Positions 1 through 12,400 of a DNA stretch of 64,000 nt are shown here, in pieces; the first letter of the stretch is position 1, and every line of letters starts with the position of its first letter. Source of the DNA: Gavia stellata (lineage: Eukaryota > Chordata > Aves > Gaviiformes > Gaviidae); NCBI RefSeq assembly GCF_030936135.1, contig NC_082605.1, forward strand, positions 16,698,261 to 16,762,260, read 5' to 3'. Made by a program: the position numbers and the translations under genes. Under the pieces are notes generated by a model, which did no database searches, was not told the DNA's origin, and saw only the letters and a list, made by a program, of their open reading frames with translations.

Positions 1-19
1 TCTTTTTTTAATCTTATAG

Positions 20-96
20 CTGAGCGTGCTAGAGTGGGCTTGGCACCGCTGCCTGGAATGAAAGGAACAGATTACATTAATGCCTCTTATATCATG
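20..96 (+). CDS. PTPRG: PTPRG D2 exon a
   Basis: The acceptor AG is at 18-19 and the donor GT at 97-98. The first two bases complete a codon from the upstream exon; then 25 codons read [15 protein letters not shown]...YIM. It carries the start of the D2 core ([10 protein letters not shown]), the counterpart of the conserved DYINAS motif of PTP domains. The following 428 bp intron (97-524) is AT-rich and I see no other feature in it. Confidence 0.95.
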
Positions 97-3000
97 GTGA
101 GGAAGCCAACACCTAATTACAAAGTAAAATCAATTCTAAGGTGCTAAATACCAGATGCCTATAATTGTCTTAATTCTGTATGTAATGGCTGTGTATTAAC
201 AGATGAGATTTTAACACCTTCCCCATAATGTAAAGCTATTAACTGTGTTTTATTAAAGATTGTTGCCTAAAAAAATTAAATACAAGATGCATTTAGATGG
301 AATGTGTATTTCCATGAGATACAGCCAAATAAATACTGGGACTTAAAGTAAATTAAAACAACAGGGAACCTGTAGAATGGAAATGGAGTTATAAAATTAT
401 AGTCTGTGTGAAAATATTGTGGAATAAAATGAAATAGGGTCATTATGTGTCCCCAAAGATGAAATGAATGCTTTAAAAGAATTGAAGGCAGTAAGTAACT
501 GTGTGGTTTGTTTTGCTGCAAAAGGGATACTACAGGAGTAACGAGTTCATCATAACCCAACATCCGCTGCCACATACAACTAAAGACTTCTGGCGAATGA
601 TCTGGGACCACAACGCACAGATCATCGTCATGCTGCCGGACAACCAGAGCCTGGTGAGTTAAACGTGTCCCTCCCCGCGCTGTACCGCAGTCGCTTAGCC
701 AAGCAGGGCACCAGCGTAGGGGCACTTGGTTACATCCTACGGCTGTTTTCTGGTTGAAAGCAAAAGCCCATTTTTGAGCCACCTTCTCAAGCTTTGCCAT
801 AAGCTTGCTACAAAAAGACAAGTTCCGAGATGTGGGGGGTGCTTTTTTGCTGTCCCCTTCTCCCCTCACCCCTGGGAAAGACATCCAGAGCTGGGTGGGC
901 CACAGTGCTCACAGGCAGCACACCGGTGATGACGACCTCTGCCAAGGTCCTGAGGGCTGCGGGGCTGGTGGGATGCAAGGCACTGAGGTTACTGGCTGGC
1001 CAGGGCCATGGGTGAGGACTTTGAGAGGAGCAGAAATACGAAGCAGGGACAGTAAGATAGTCACAGTTTGCCTGGGAGCCTTAAGGCTCAGGCCATGCAA
1101 GACTACGGCTGTGGAAGGTTACAAATGCTATTTTTGATGAAAGTAAAAAGCAAACATGTATGTTAATTTAAGTGGAAATAATGAGACAGAGAGAGGAGGA
1201 GACACAGGTGAAGTGCTAATCACTACTTCCAGATTTACTAGCACGTCTCAAGAGGGTGCGTTGAAAGAGATTAAAACTAAACGGTTCGTTTTTTCATGCA
1301 CGCATCACTGAGGTGAATAGACGATTGTAGCTGAGAGTGGGAGAGAAACCACGTTCATTACAGCAGGACAATAGCACTCATGAGGGGCTACTAAAGAGGC
1401 AGCAGTCGATACGCTTCCTGTGTGCGGCGCGATGAAAGGGATTGCAGGCACTGCAAGGCGAAGAGCATTCAGAGAAATCCGATCGAATCAGAAAGCACTA
1501 ATGAAATGAAAGTGTGTCAGGTGGAAATGAAGAGGCTGATCTTGTCTTTACAAGTACATGAAATAGCTCTGCAGAGCAATTGTGATTAAAGGGTAAAGGA
1601 GGAATGCTGGACTTGGCCACATCCTTTGCAAGGATGCCTGGTCCCTGCTTTCACCTTCACTGTTCCCGGGGTGGAGGTGGCCAGCAGGTCAGAAGCATCC
1701 GTGCATTGGCTCAGTGTTCGGTGTGGGCTGTGGGCTGGCGAGGAGGGGTGGTACAGGACGGAGACTGTGTCAAGGTGCTGAACGCGTAATGCCAAAGGAC
1801 GAGATGATAATGCACGTTACTGCTGCATGAGGGCCTGTCACTCGGTGGGACATGGCACTTCCCCGGCGTTCAGCAATATTGCACTGCTTGCTGGCGTCCC
1901 TGCACGCAGAGGGCAGAATTTTCGAAGCGCTCAGAGGACTTGGGACCCTAAGTCCAATTTTCAGAATAAAATTGAAGGCCCAAATGTCAACAGTATCTTG
2001 CACATCATGTGCATGAAGGCTCCAGGCCCACAAAAATACATCTGGCTCATGGCACAGCAGGATGAGTGGGTTCGTAGCTCTTGTTTTCTCATGAGTAAAG
2101 CAGAGGTTGTTCAGAGATGCAGGCGTGCAGTGCTGTGCATGCTGCCAGGGTAGCTTCTGTGCTTACGCTCCAGGGGCAGTAGACCCTTGAAGCCAGGAGG
2201 AGAAACAAGCTTTGCATGAATGTGGTTACAGAGCCTAATTTTCTTTCTCTACAGTGAATTAGGAAGGCACAGTTATTTTTTTAATAGTTTTGACAGTACG
2301 TGACCTACACCCTGTCAGTTAGGCTACTTCAGCACTGAGCTGCTTCTACCATTCATAGTCTCAATGAGATTTTACAGCGTCCCTTCAGTAGAGGAGTTTT
2401 ACTGGAGAAATTGCGTTAAGCTAAGCCAGTGGTTTTTTCAAGGCTAAGAGTATTTGGGTTTCTTCCTTCCTCCTCGCTCCTCCCCTCACTCCTAAAAATT
2501 CAAGCCCTACACAAGTATCCATCAGTCTTCTACCTAGACCTGACCCACAGACACTGAGTTTTGGATTAGACCACAATAAACACAAGTTAAAAATAATAAG
2601 CAATTAATTTTTAAAGGTCAATGAGTTTTTTCTAAAGAGTATCTGACTGAATATCTGACTTTCATGCAAAACTGTGCAGGCAGGAGGTGACAAAGCCTGG
2701 GATACAATACAAAGGTTAAGTATGAGTGAGCCAGGATAACCATTTCCCTATGAAACCAATTAAAAAGCAGACGTTACCTGCTTTTGGACACACGAAGGAA
2801 GGATCCGCCAGGCTTACTGCCTACTGTAATAGTAAATCTGTTTTAGACAGAAATGTTTTTTAAGGGTCAGCTCCTGATCATCTCTATTTATCAAACCAAT
2901 TTTTTGATCCAGTGGATTTTTCAGTCACACACAAGGTATCTGAAAAGCTGCAGTAGTGTGTTGTTTCATTCCTCCAGGCAGAAGATGAGTTTGTGTACTG

Positions 3001-6000
3001 GCCAAGTCGTGAGGAATCCATGAACTGTGAGGCCTTTACTGTGACCCTTATCAGCAAAGACAGACTGTGCCTCTCTAATGAAGAGCAAATTATCATCCAT
3101 GACTTTATCCTTGAGGCTACCCAGGTAAAATAAACCTCCAAATGTGGGTCTTGGCTTTTCACCAAAATGTTATTTATGTCCTTTAAATATGGAAGAAGAA
3201 GAGTTCAGAAACAGTTTTGAAAAGGATTTACTTGTAAATGCATGTGCATGCATGTTGTTCACAGGGGAAGGGTATTCTTGTTGGCTCCTTCTCCCTCTCA
3301 CGTCTTCTACTTCCAGGTAGATTCCTCTACGTAGTGAGACCGTAGTGTTACTTGTTTGTCTTATTTGAAAGTGAAGACATTGGTTTTTCATTCTGAAATC
3401 ACCCAAGTAGATTGAAATATTCTTTGTGAAGTACACCAAGGTTTATTGTCCTATTTCTGCTTATAAAATTCAGCATATATAGTTTAATTGTTTGGGGGTC
3501 TCAACTAAGGGGTTTTACTTAAGCACATTTCTTTTGAGCTATAAACCTGCCTCTAGTTTGCTATTGGGATTGCAGCTGGATTTTGCTGCAAAACATTAGT
3601 TTGCAAGCCCTTTTAAATTTGAATTCCTTGGTTGCTCTTCTCTTGTTTGACTTCTGAGCTGTAAGAGCTCTAAGAGAAGGTTTATAGGGATCTAAGTCCT
3701 GAACTCAAATACAAAATCTTTTATCAGTTAAACATTTTGTTAAAAGTTGCATTATTTTAGGGTGTTCACTCTTACAGAGATGCTAGAGCTGTGTGTCTGC
3801 TGCCTTCTTTCTATATAAACTCTTTGGAAGAAGAAGGTATCTCTTCAGTTTGTAGTGAGGCTCTTCCCTCTTTCTACCTGGACTGGATAAATGTGAAACT
3901 AAAGCAGCTAATGCCCAGGCTGGTTTTTCATTGCAGGATGACTACGTTCTGGAAGTCCGCCACTTTCAGTGTCCTAAATGGCCAAACCCAGATGCTCCCA
4001 TAAGCAGTACCTTTGAACTTATCAATGTAATCAAGGAAGAGGCCTTAACAAGGGATGGCCCCACCATAGTTCATGATGAGTATGTCATCTCTTTTCTCCC
4101 ATTTATGTGCAGGTTGTACAAGGAGTTACTCAGCTGCAGGACACTTGTTAGGACTGATGTCCAATCTTGCACGGAGCAGATGGGGTTTAGTGGTCTAGGG
4201 AACAGGATCAGAGTATTTAAACTTCCAGGTATAAGTGTTCAGTTGGCATCTGAGGCCAAATACGTTTTGCTTAGTGTAGTTTTTGTGTTGGTCATAATCT
4301 TAGGTGGACTCGGGAAAGTGAGGCTGTGTTTGCTTTGTAAGCATTTTGGGTTCCTCTGCACCTGGAAGGATGTCAAACAAATCCTACAACCTGTTTCAGA
4401 ACCCAGCAGAGCCCTGGTTTAGATAAGGCTCTAAGCAGCCTAATATGGGCTTACAGAAACCAGTTTCAAAACAGCCCTGAGCTCCTGTCTAACAGCTCAG
4501 GTTTAATGTGCTATGTAAGACAGAAGAAGCTCGGCTCAGCTGTGTCTCAGGATGAGCAGCAGAAGTATCTTGTGACAAAGGGTTTTCTGAGAGCAGATTT
4601 ATTTTTCCTCCTTTTGCTTCCCCAAAAACACTCCAAGGGGCCCATATGGTGCCAAGTGGGAGGGAGGGAGCCCGCTAACACAGGGCCAGCATGCCCCAAC
4701 ACTTGTCTCTTTTGTAGTGCAGTGGTGAGCATTGTCTTGCCAGCTATGCTTGAATGCCCAATTATAAAGGGTGCTAAATATTGCATTGCATATCATTACT
4801 TTGCATACGTTACAGAGCTGCAAAATACCATTATAGTGAAGCTGGAGCCTGGGTCTAACAGGATTTTTTTGGAGGGACTCTTTCCCGGCGGGCAGAGCAC
4901 TTCCTGGAGTCATTCTGCCCTCAAAATCCCAAGGAAGCCCAATTTCTGACACTGCTTGAGTTGCCCTTAGAGCGAACACCAAGCCAGCATAAAGGACTGC
5001 TATACCTGCAACCCCCCCGCGCTCGAGACCATCAGACCTTTTATCATTGCTACAAAACAGAGTTAGTGGGAAAGTCTTGGAAATCTTCACCTTTTGTGCA
5101 AAAACGTTATTACCGTACTCTGGTATTTCAGTGGTCAGGTCAGCCTTTGTGCTGGTGTGCGATCGCATGCTGGTATCTGCCATTGCTGAAAGAGCTTTCA
5201 CTCCACATCAGTGTGTTGCTGCTGCAACAGGTTTTTCCCAACTGACTCCTGCAAATGGTGCCTTGGGCTGCAGCAAGTCGTTTTTCTCCCACCGTCTCCT
5301 GCCTTGCTAATGCACAGTGTAAGCTCTGTTGCCTTTTGCCAGCACTGATTAATTCCAGGCTAGTTTTAATATTCATGCTTTGGGTAGTCTGAAGTGAGGT
5401 TTTGCTACTCTTGCAGTATTTAAGATTATGTTTTACAAAATTAGAACCATTATTGATTTGGGCATTTCATGCTAGACCAAAAAAAAAAAAAAAAATCAAA
5501 ATTGCGTTCCTAACAGTGCTGAGTCATTCTTTTTGTAAATTGCTTTTTTTGTTTATTTGTCATATTCAATGATTTTATTCTTATGCCTAATACATAATGT
5601 GGATTCTGCTTTTCATTGGAGCCTAAGCAAATGTAGCTGAAAATGAAAATTTCCCTTTACTACATGCAACAACTATATCACATAATCCACTAATAATTGC
5701 AACTGCAGATTAATTCCAAATATATGAATTTGCAGATGCTAAATGCATGTGGTATTTAGGAAGTACATGGTGGGATGAACTTCGTAACATTTCAACGAAG
5801 TTCAGAAATTCCAACTCGAGACAGTTGTCAAGAATTTTAAATATAACTGCCCATATGTAGGCAACTAGATAAAGATTTGTTGCATAATTTTCTGTGAGAA
5901 AAGCCTTCAGATTGTTGGGAGCTGGAGGTTATCAGCCCAAGCAAAAATGAGGCCATAGACCCTCAGAGGCGTTTAGTTGTGTCCCGTCAGGCACACGCAC

Positions 6001-8226
6001 TGGCCACTTTGTCCCTTATCCCTGTAGATGATCAGTCACAGCCATCTATATGATTCTGCCTCTTCTTCTATAGACTTTTCATCACATATAGCAGATCTAT
6101 TGTGATCCGATTTCTGTTTCCCATTTCTAGGCAAAATGAGTTTGCAAGAATCATATGAAATTAAGTCAGCATATGTCTCGATTTCCACAGGAATGTTGTA
6201 CAAAATCCTAGTGGTAATCTTATGATTCCAGATGGCATTGCAGCACTTGCCTATTATTTGAGTTTTCATGTACAGCTCTCCAAATGGTTTACAGAGCAAG
6301 TCAGCACCAATGTCCCCTTTTACAGGTGGGGACATTTAGTCACAGACTTGCTGAAAGTCACAGAGCAGACCCATGGCACAGCCAGGACAGAATTTCAACA
6401 GAATTTCAGTTCCCTGAGTACTGGGAGAGCAGAGGACAGCTGAGGCTCCTCAGAAGCAGTTACGAGCCCCTGTTGCTTAGGCTCCTCTGTCCCACGCCCC
6501 ACAACTGCACGCAAGATTCAAGCATACCCACCGATTTAGCAGCAGTAAGATTTCTACCTGACCAGTATCTCAAGGACACATTGAGTCACGCTCCTGACGA
6601 ATAACCGTTGCTCGGGTTCTTATTAAATGACAGCACAGCTCAACTCTTCAGAATCCGTAATGTCTCTTGGGTGCCCAACTCGGGGATGTTGCATTTGGCC
6701 GATGAATCAGACCTAAGGAAGACTTTGAGATGTGCCCCATTTACTTGTGAGCACCTCATATCCGTGTTAGTTTTCTATAATTGTCAGATGTGGAGGAAGA
6801 GGCAAAGTCTCATTTCTTTCTAATCGTTTACGTTTTGCTTGAGCTCCCACTAATGAATTTAAAATACGCTCAGCTATAATGCAGATGCTTTCAGTACATG
6901 TGGCATGTGAGAACCGATTTCAGTGTTATAGTCTCCAGGCTGGGTATTTTGAAATGGCTCACGTTCTTCCGCTGATACCCTTCTTCGCATTGAATACTGC
7001 AGATTTCCTGAGATGACTGGTGTCCCATCACATCTCTTCTATAAATTAAAATGACTAAAAATTAGCCAGTATAAAACAAGCATTTAATAGATACAAAGAC
7101 GAACTACAACTAAGTAATCAAATAAGACTGTATCAACATTTTAATGGCTCTGTGTTGGTGCCCAGGTGCATTTCTGAGTAACTTACCATTTTGGTGTGGT
7201 TTTCCAGGTATGGAGCTGTGTCAGCAGGAACGCTATGTGCCCTTACCACTCTGTCCCAGCAGCTGGAGAATGAAAATGCTGTCGATGTTTTCCAGGTGGC
7301 AAAGATGATAAATCTTATGCGGCCTGGAGTATTTACAGACATTGTAAGTCTTTAAATGGAATATAAATGGATAGCTTACAAGGTTTTCATCTGAGACCAA
7401 AAGCATGAACTAAAACACATATTCTGTATGTCATCAAGCCCTACTGTATCTGCTACCAAGCAGAATTTGCATTTGGGCTTTTTTTGTATAGTTGTCATTT
7501 TTTATAAACCTCAAACCCACCCTGTAAGTCTCTGATTTGCAGTTAAGCTTATTTCTCATACAGTTAGGGGGCCCCTGTGCAGGCAGCCCTAGCAGAGAAG
7601 GACCTTGCAGCCTGTTGTCACCCCCCTGCCAGCCCTGTAAGTTAAGCTCTGCTATTTAAACCTGGCACGTTGTGATGTGAAGGGGTGCAGCAGGGCAGGC
7701 AGAGCTGCAGGGAGATACAGCTTCAATAGAGGGGCTCTTCGCTCGGTGTGCGGCGAGAGCAGCATCCGTGTCTCGGTGCGCGTGGCTCTGCCGGTACGAG
7801 GGAACAGCCTGGGGCTGAGCTGTGGGCTCAGGTATTGTCCTGCCCTCCTGTAGTGTTTAATAATATATCAGGAATAATATAATCTACGCAAAACTGGAAT
7901 TTTGGGTTGACAAGGTTAAACTAGATTAATAGAGGTAATTGCTCTCGTAAGTCTTTTTCTTTGCTCTATGTATGCTTCTAGTAATGAATATCCATGACCT
8001 TCCCTGGAAATGCCAAATTTAAGTGCCACTCGCTTATGTACACTAAAAGGATTGAAATAACTCGTCTTTTCTTTTCCAGGAACAGTACCAGTTTCTTTAT
8101 AAGGCAATGCTAAGCTTGGTCAGCACTAAGGAAAATGGAAACGGTCCCATGACACTGGACAAAAATGGTGCTGTGATGGCCAGTGACGAATCTGATCCCG
8201 CAGAAAGCATGGAGTCTCTTGTCTAA
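20..8226 (+). CDS. PTPRG: PTPRG 3' part: receptor-type tyrosine phosphatase gamma, D2 domain and C-terminus (six exons, 5' partial)
   Basis: Joined coding exons: 20-96, 525-653, 2978-3124, 3937-4079, 7208-7343, 8080-8226. All junctions are AG/GT and the phases chain without a stop, giving about 258 residues that end ESMESLV-stop. I recognise this as the membrane-distal D2 domain of the single-pass receptor phosphatase gamma; the carbonic-anhydrase-like ectodomain, the membrane segment and the catalytic D1 domain lie upstream, outside the window. Visible landmarks are the substrate-loop region around [11 protein letters not shown], a modified WPD loop ([10 protein letters not shown]) and a P-loop reading HDEYGAVSAG. 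The P-loop has Asp for the catalytic Cys and Ser for the phosphate-binding Arg, so D2 should be inactive, as is known for this receptor. D2 is thought to regulate D1 or mediate dimerisation. PTPRZ1 is the closest alternative, but the tail and the neighbouring C3orf14 and FEZF2 fit PTPRG. Confidence 0.96.
525..653 (+). CDS. PTPRG: PTPRG D2 exon b
   Basis: This phase-0 exon has 43 codons, starting [16 protein letters not shown] and ending LPDNQSL. The acceptor is AG at 523-524 and the donor GTGAGT at 654. It encodes the [12 protein letters not shown] segment, a strongly conserved helix and strand of PTP domains. Confidence 0.95.
654..2977 (+). other. PTPRG: PTPRG intron with no supported internal feature
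   Basis: This 2.3 kb intron lies between D2 exons b and c. The first half is moderately GC-rich with several short spurious ORFs on both strands, none with family resemblance or splice support. I see no RNA gene or recognisable mobile element. Confidence 0.8.
2978..3124 (+). CDS. PTPRG: PTPRG D2 exon c
   Basis: This phase-0 exon has 49 codons, from [16 protein letters not shown] to [10 protein letters not shown]. The acceptor is CAG at 2975-2977 and the donor GTAAAA at 3125. The next intron (3125-3936) is AT-rich without recognisable content. Confidence 0.95.
3937..4079 (+). CDS. PTPRG: PTPRG D2 exon d with modified WPD loop
   Basis: It starts in phase 0 after TTGCAG and ends after two bases of a Glu codon at donor GTATGTC. 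It encodes [19 protein letters not shown] and ends GPTIVHDE. The WPD loop has the inactive-domain spelling WPNPD. The P-loop His and the Asp that replaces the catalytic Cys are the last complete residues before the junction. Without splicing, the frame stays open to 4422. Confidence 0.95.
4080..7207 (+). other. PTPRG: PTPRG intron
   Basis: This 3.1 kb intron holds a 17-base poly(A) run near 5480-5496 and an ancient MIR-like SINE fragment near 6285-6400 (separate entry). Its remaining short ORFs on both strands have no family resemblance. Confidence 0.8.
6285..6400 (+). repeat. Ancient MIR-like (CORE-SINE) fragment
   Basis: The stretch around 6312-6385 has the order typical of the MIR 3' half: a CCCCTTTTACAGGTGGGGAC block, then a CACAGACTTGCTGAAAGTCAC block, then a CAGAGC-rich stretch followed by CCAGGACAGAAT. 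Known MIR has a tTTTACAGATGAGGAAAC box followed by a CTTGCCCAAGGTCAC box in the same order and spacing. The copy is heavily diverged. Assignment is by eye. Confidence 0.55.
7208..7343 (+). CDS. PTPRG: PTPRG D2 exon e with degenerate P-loop
   Basis: The first G completes the Glu codon of the previous exon; then 45 codons run from [12 protein letters not shown] to [11 protein letters not shown], ending at donor GTAAGTC. It contributes the second half of the P-loop HDEYGAVSAG and the [12 protein letters not shown] helix, the equivalent of the conserved Q-loop region. The next intron (7344-8079) contains no recognisable feature. Confidence 0.95.
8080..8226 (+). CDS. PTPRG: PTPRG last coding exon
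   Basis: The acceptor is CTTTTCCAG, ending at 8079. The exon has 48 codons and TAA at 8224-8226. It starts [15 protein letters not shown], the last D2 helix, and continues into an acidic, Ser-rich tail ([13 protein letters not shown]). The tail is the family signature that separates gamma from other receptor phosphatases. Confidence 0.95.
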   Translation, partial: EQYQFLYKAMLSLVSTKENGNGPMTLDKNGAVMASDESDPAESMESLV

Positions 8227-9416
8227 TTGGAAACCTGAAAAGGCACTTAATTTGTAGAACTTCTGAAGACTGAGCGAACTTTTTTGAGGCCTTTTTTGCC
8301 AGACTCTAGGTTATACAATAACCCAATTACTTTTTTACACTGATAAAAGTTTTGATATTTATTTTTTGCCATTTTATGTCTTAATGGTATCCTACTGAGC
8401 ATTTGCACCTCTGTTTATTTCACACAGTGAAACGCAATTTTATCTAGTTTGCACTATATGATCAGTGTTACTGCCTATAATATTCTAATACAAGACAAGC
8501 CCTGATGTGACATTCCATGACAACAAACATACGCTTTTTCTGTTCTGTTTAAATGCAGTGAAGTTTTGCTAACTACAGTGACCCTCAAATCTTAAATCTT
8601 GAATGCTAGGCCAGATGGGTTCTTTCTGCGACAGATACTGTACCCCTTCATACCATATTTATTATTTTAATGATCATGTCACAGTTTTGCTAATGGTATT
8701 CTGCATTCCAGTGGAGTGGATGAGCAGTGTTCATCCTTTCTTGACAAAACGTGGCAGGTGATTATTAGCTACAGTGAAGGTGTAATAGCCTTGTGGAGCT
8801 GAAACAATTCTTTCTGTATTGTTTCAAATTGCTGTTTTGTACACTTCCAGGCCTAAGACTTGCTTCACATGGAATATATAAATTACATACAATATAATTA
8901 TAAATTAGATGCAATTCCTATGTGGGACGCAGTGATAGCTTTTGAATTTACAATTTCAAAGTTCCCCCATGTATTCAGAAAAATGTCAATTTTAAACAGC
9001 CCTATGATGGGAAAGTATTTTGGTTTTATTCTCATCAGAGCCAAAACAGTGAGAAACCTACTACAACCCCAAATCAGACCTGTTTTCAGATATATTGAAG
9101 GTAGCAATATTTTACATTACTAAGCTATTCAATATTTTAAACACATTAATTTCCTTACTATTTCTTGAATATGACCTCACACCTAATGGTATGTTACATG
9201 ATGACAGGCGTTTCTTAATTTCATAACTGTTAGATGCCATTTTTACAGGTGTGTAATTTTCATACTTTAGTGCTAAAACATAAAGTACTGATCCATATTT
9301 ACTGGTGAAGCAAACTAATAAAAAAACTACCTATAAAGTTACATTCTCCCTCTTTTTTTTTTGCCAGACTAATTCTTTAGCACAAACCTAGCTTATTGTG
9401 TTTTCCCTCCCACACC

Positions 9417-9422
9417 AATAAA
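9417..9422 (+). terminator. PTPRG: Proximal poly(A) signal, PTPRG
   Basis: A canonical AATAAA lies about 1.2 kb into the 3' UTR, with a second at 9317-9322. Use of either would give a short 3' UTR. Confidence 0.4.
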
Positions 9423-12400
9423 ATGGTTTCCTCTAGATTACATAAATAACTGAATTATTGTTTGGAGCATTTAAGTATACATCCTCGCTGGCTCCCTTTT
9501 CCTTTGTATTTGGTCGCAATGCAACAAGGTCCATCCCTATTTAACAAAAGAAGTAAGCACATACTTAATTCTCCTGAAAATTAAAGCTAATTGTGTCCTT
9601 CATAGCTCAGCTGAGTAGGGAGGGGTTACTGAATCTGCCTTGAAAAGGAAATACGTCCTTTCAACCGTCCTGACATTTGGTATACAGTTAGAGGCACCAT
9701 CCCTTATATATGGCATAAGTTTCTTTACTGTGAAATTTCAACTGCACAAAACACGCATTGTAATTTTTCAGGACTTGTCAGAATGTTACAGCGTATTTTT
9801 CATTTAAATGTAAACCTATTAATTTCTGCCAGTCCAGTCTTGCTGAAATATAGACATTTGGCAAGGCAAACCCCACTTCTTTTGTTGGAGGGGAGGGCAG
9901 GGAGGAAGCTTAGCTAAGAGGAAGGTTCTGTGCATTTTCACACGCAAGGAAGCTGAAAGCGAACTGCTTAAAATTGTATTGAGAGTAGGTACTGTCGGTG
10001 AGAACCTCACGAGGTGCAAGCTGGTACGGCCGCACTGAGCAGAGGAGCTATGCAAACTGGTATGTGCTAACATCTGGCCTTTTATTTTTAATAAGGGAAA
10101 GGTTTCCTAGTACGGATACACTTGATTAATTCAACACCAAAGTATTTAAGAATTCATCAGCAACTTTTGACATAGTTACCTTTTACTTCTCAGTTTGTCG
10201 AATCCCTCCGTACAAGTGATCCAAATAACTGCTAATGCTGAACAGTATAATATATCCGTGGTTTCAGTAAGGAAATCCCATGTCCAGCACCGGCTAGTCC
10301 AAATAAAAAATGTGCAAAATATTTCAAAAGACTGCTTTGTAGTTTGCATCCCCTTTGCACTGGGACAACCCAGCACCAAGGTGGGAGTCGGTTCGTGTCT
10401 GGTAGGAGTTAAGACTGGCTCCCCAGTCGCTACAGCCCAGTAACAAGAATTAAGTAAATTTTCAAGTACTGTTGCCTGCAAGGGCTGGAAGGTTTTGCTG
10501 AGTGGTCTGCTGGCCAGCGTGCATCCGCACTAGAGGCTGGGGAGCCCCTCCTTGCACCCCCAGTACTGATCCTGGCCCCAGGCAATTCCGGCTGGTAGCA
10601 CAAAGGGACTCTGATGAGTTGGATCCGTTCAATCGGGAGTATTTAAGTTCCTGGGGAGGTGTAGGGAGAAGTTAAGAATTCAAACCCTGACAAGAGCTAA
10701 GTGACACAAAGATTACTGCAGGCATCAAGAGGGCTGGATTTGTTCAGTACTTTCAGCTGATTACTTTTCATTTCACTGGCATGATGGAAGATAACTGTGG
10801 CTCGTGACACACTGCCTGAATATCCTTGGTTTAATCCCTCGCCTTCTCACAAGTTTTAAAAATCAGTAAAAGAAGGCTGTGGGGGTTGAACTTTGGTAGA
10901 TGCTTTGGAAATCCATGCATTTGCACTGGCATTTTCCAACACCTGAAATACTTGCTTGGGGTTTAATCCATGGGGAAATAATTTACACTGATGTTCTAGT
11001 TGAGTTCTCCATGGATTTTTTCTTAGGGGGGCTCAAGCTGTGTGTTAAGTGCTGTGCTGACGGTCAGATAGCCAGTAGATGGTAGTGATGCATTAGGCGT
11101 GAAGTGGATAAAGCTAGGAATTGCTTGTGAAGGTCAGGATTAAGAGTGCCTAAGAGCCAAATCTATCGTACTGTAAGCAACTGTGGTTCTGCTCTCTTAC
11201 ATGGATTTGCACCTCCTTCCCTGGGACTGAGCAAGACTGGCGGAAGGAGCGAGTGTGCGTTCAGAGATCCGCACGCGTAGAGCTCTGCCGAGATGCTCTC
11301 GTGAGTCTCTCTGGCCAAAGTCCCACCCCGCATTGCAACCTTGCTTTTGCCACACCAAACCCCCCCCCACACTGTAACCACTTCTTGGCATTCGGTCGGG
11401 ACGGCTTTCAAGCATCAAAAGTTGCCAGACAATGCGCAAGCCTGCAAATTAAAGAACCCGAGTATATCCCATAGCTATAAAATGTGGTCCTCAGCACCAG
11501 CCCTGAGAAATAAGGGGATAAAGGACTGAAGTACACATGCATATGTGTGTCTACGTTTAGAAAACATTATTTCTCCATGTCTTGCATGTGTACTGTGCCC
11601 GCAGACCGTGTGAAAGACATAAAAGACTTCTGTGTATCGAGCCCATAAGAGCAGCCAAGCTTTCCAAGAAGGAATGCTTGGGAAGCTGCTGTGTCATCTT
11701 CACATCTAAAATGGGTGAGTCTCAGCCGAAAGCCCCATCCTACAAACACTCCTGTACGTGAACTTGGCATCGGTAGGCAGGTCTGGGAGAGGCAGTAGGA
11801 CTGCTCGGGCACGCAGGCTAAGCACCGGTTCTTCTGCAGGACCAAGGTCTAAAGAACACTAATTTTAAACAGGATTTGTCCTTAGTATTTCACAGGGTCT
11901 GTTTCCAAATATGAATTTAGGAACAGGAAAAAAAAAATCCCAAACTCTTAAACTACTTCTTGTGTGTGACTCTTTCTGTACTGTGGGTCTGTTCTAGGTT
12001 AGTGGAATCATTTACAGGATCTGCAAAATTTCAGTTGTTTTTCCAGTTTCTGACTGCTTGAATTGCTTGAACCCAGAGTGATGCATTGGAACATTAGGAG
12101 ACGAATCTTTATGACACAGCACAACTGCCTTCTTATTAATCTTTTTTTAAGCTGATATATTTTATTTAAAAGCTAAAAAATATAGATATCGATTCTACCA
12201 AAGATACATATTACTAATTCTCAGCAAAACAAAACCAACTTAATTAAAAAAAAAAGTTACAATGTAGTTGTCTTAAAGATTTAGCAGTCTTTCTCAAATT
12301 CATGTCTTTTGACATCAGATCTTGTGTTCTGAAGTTTATGTTCAAATGGTGCCAGTGAATTTTTATATGAAGGGAAAATGCCTATTTGTTAATCCACTGC

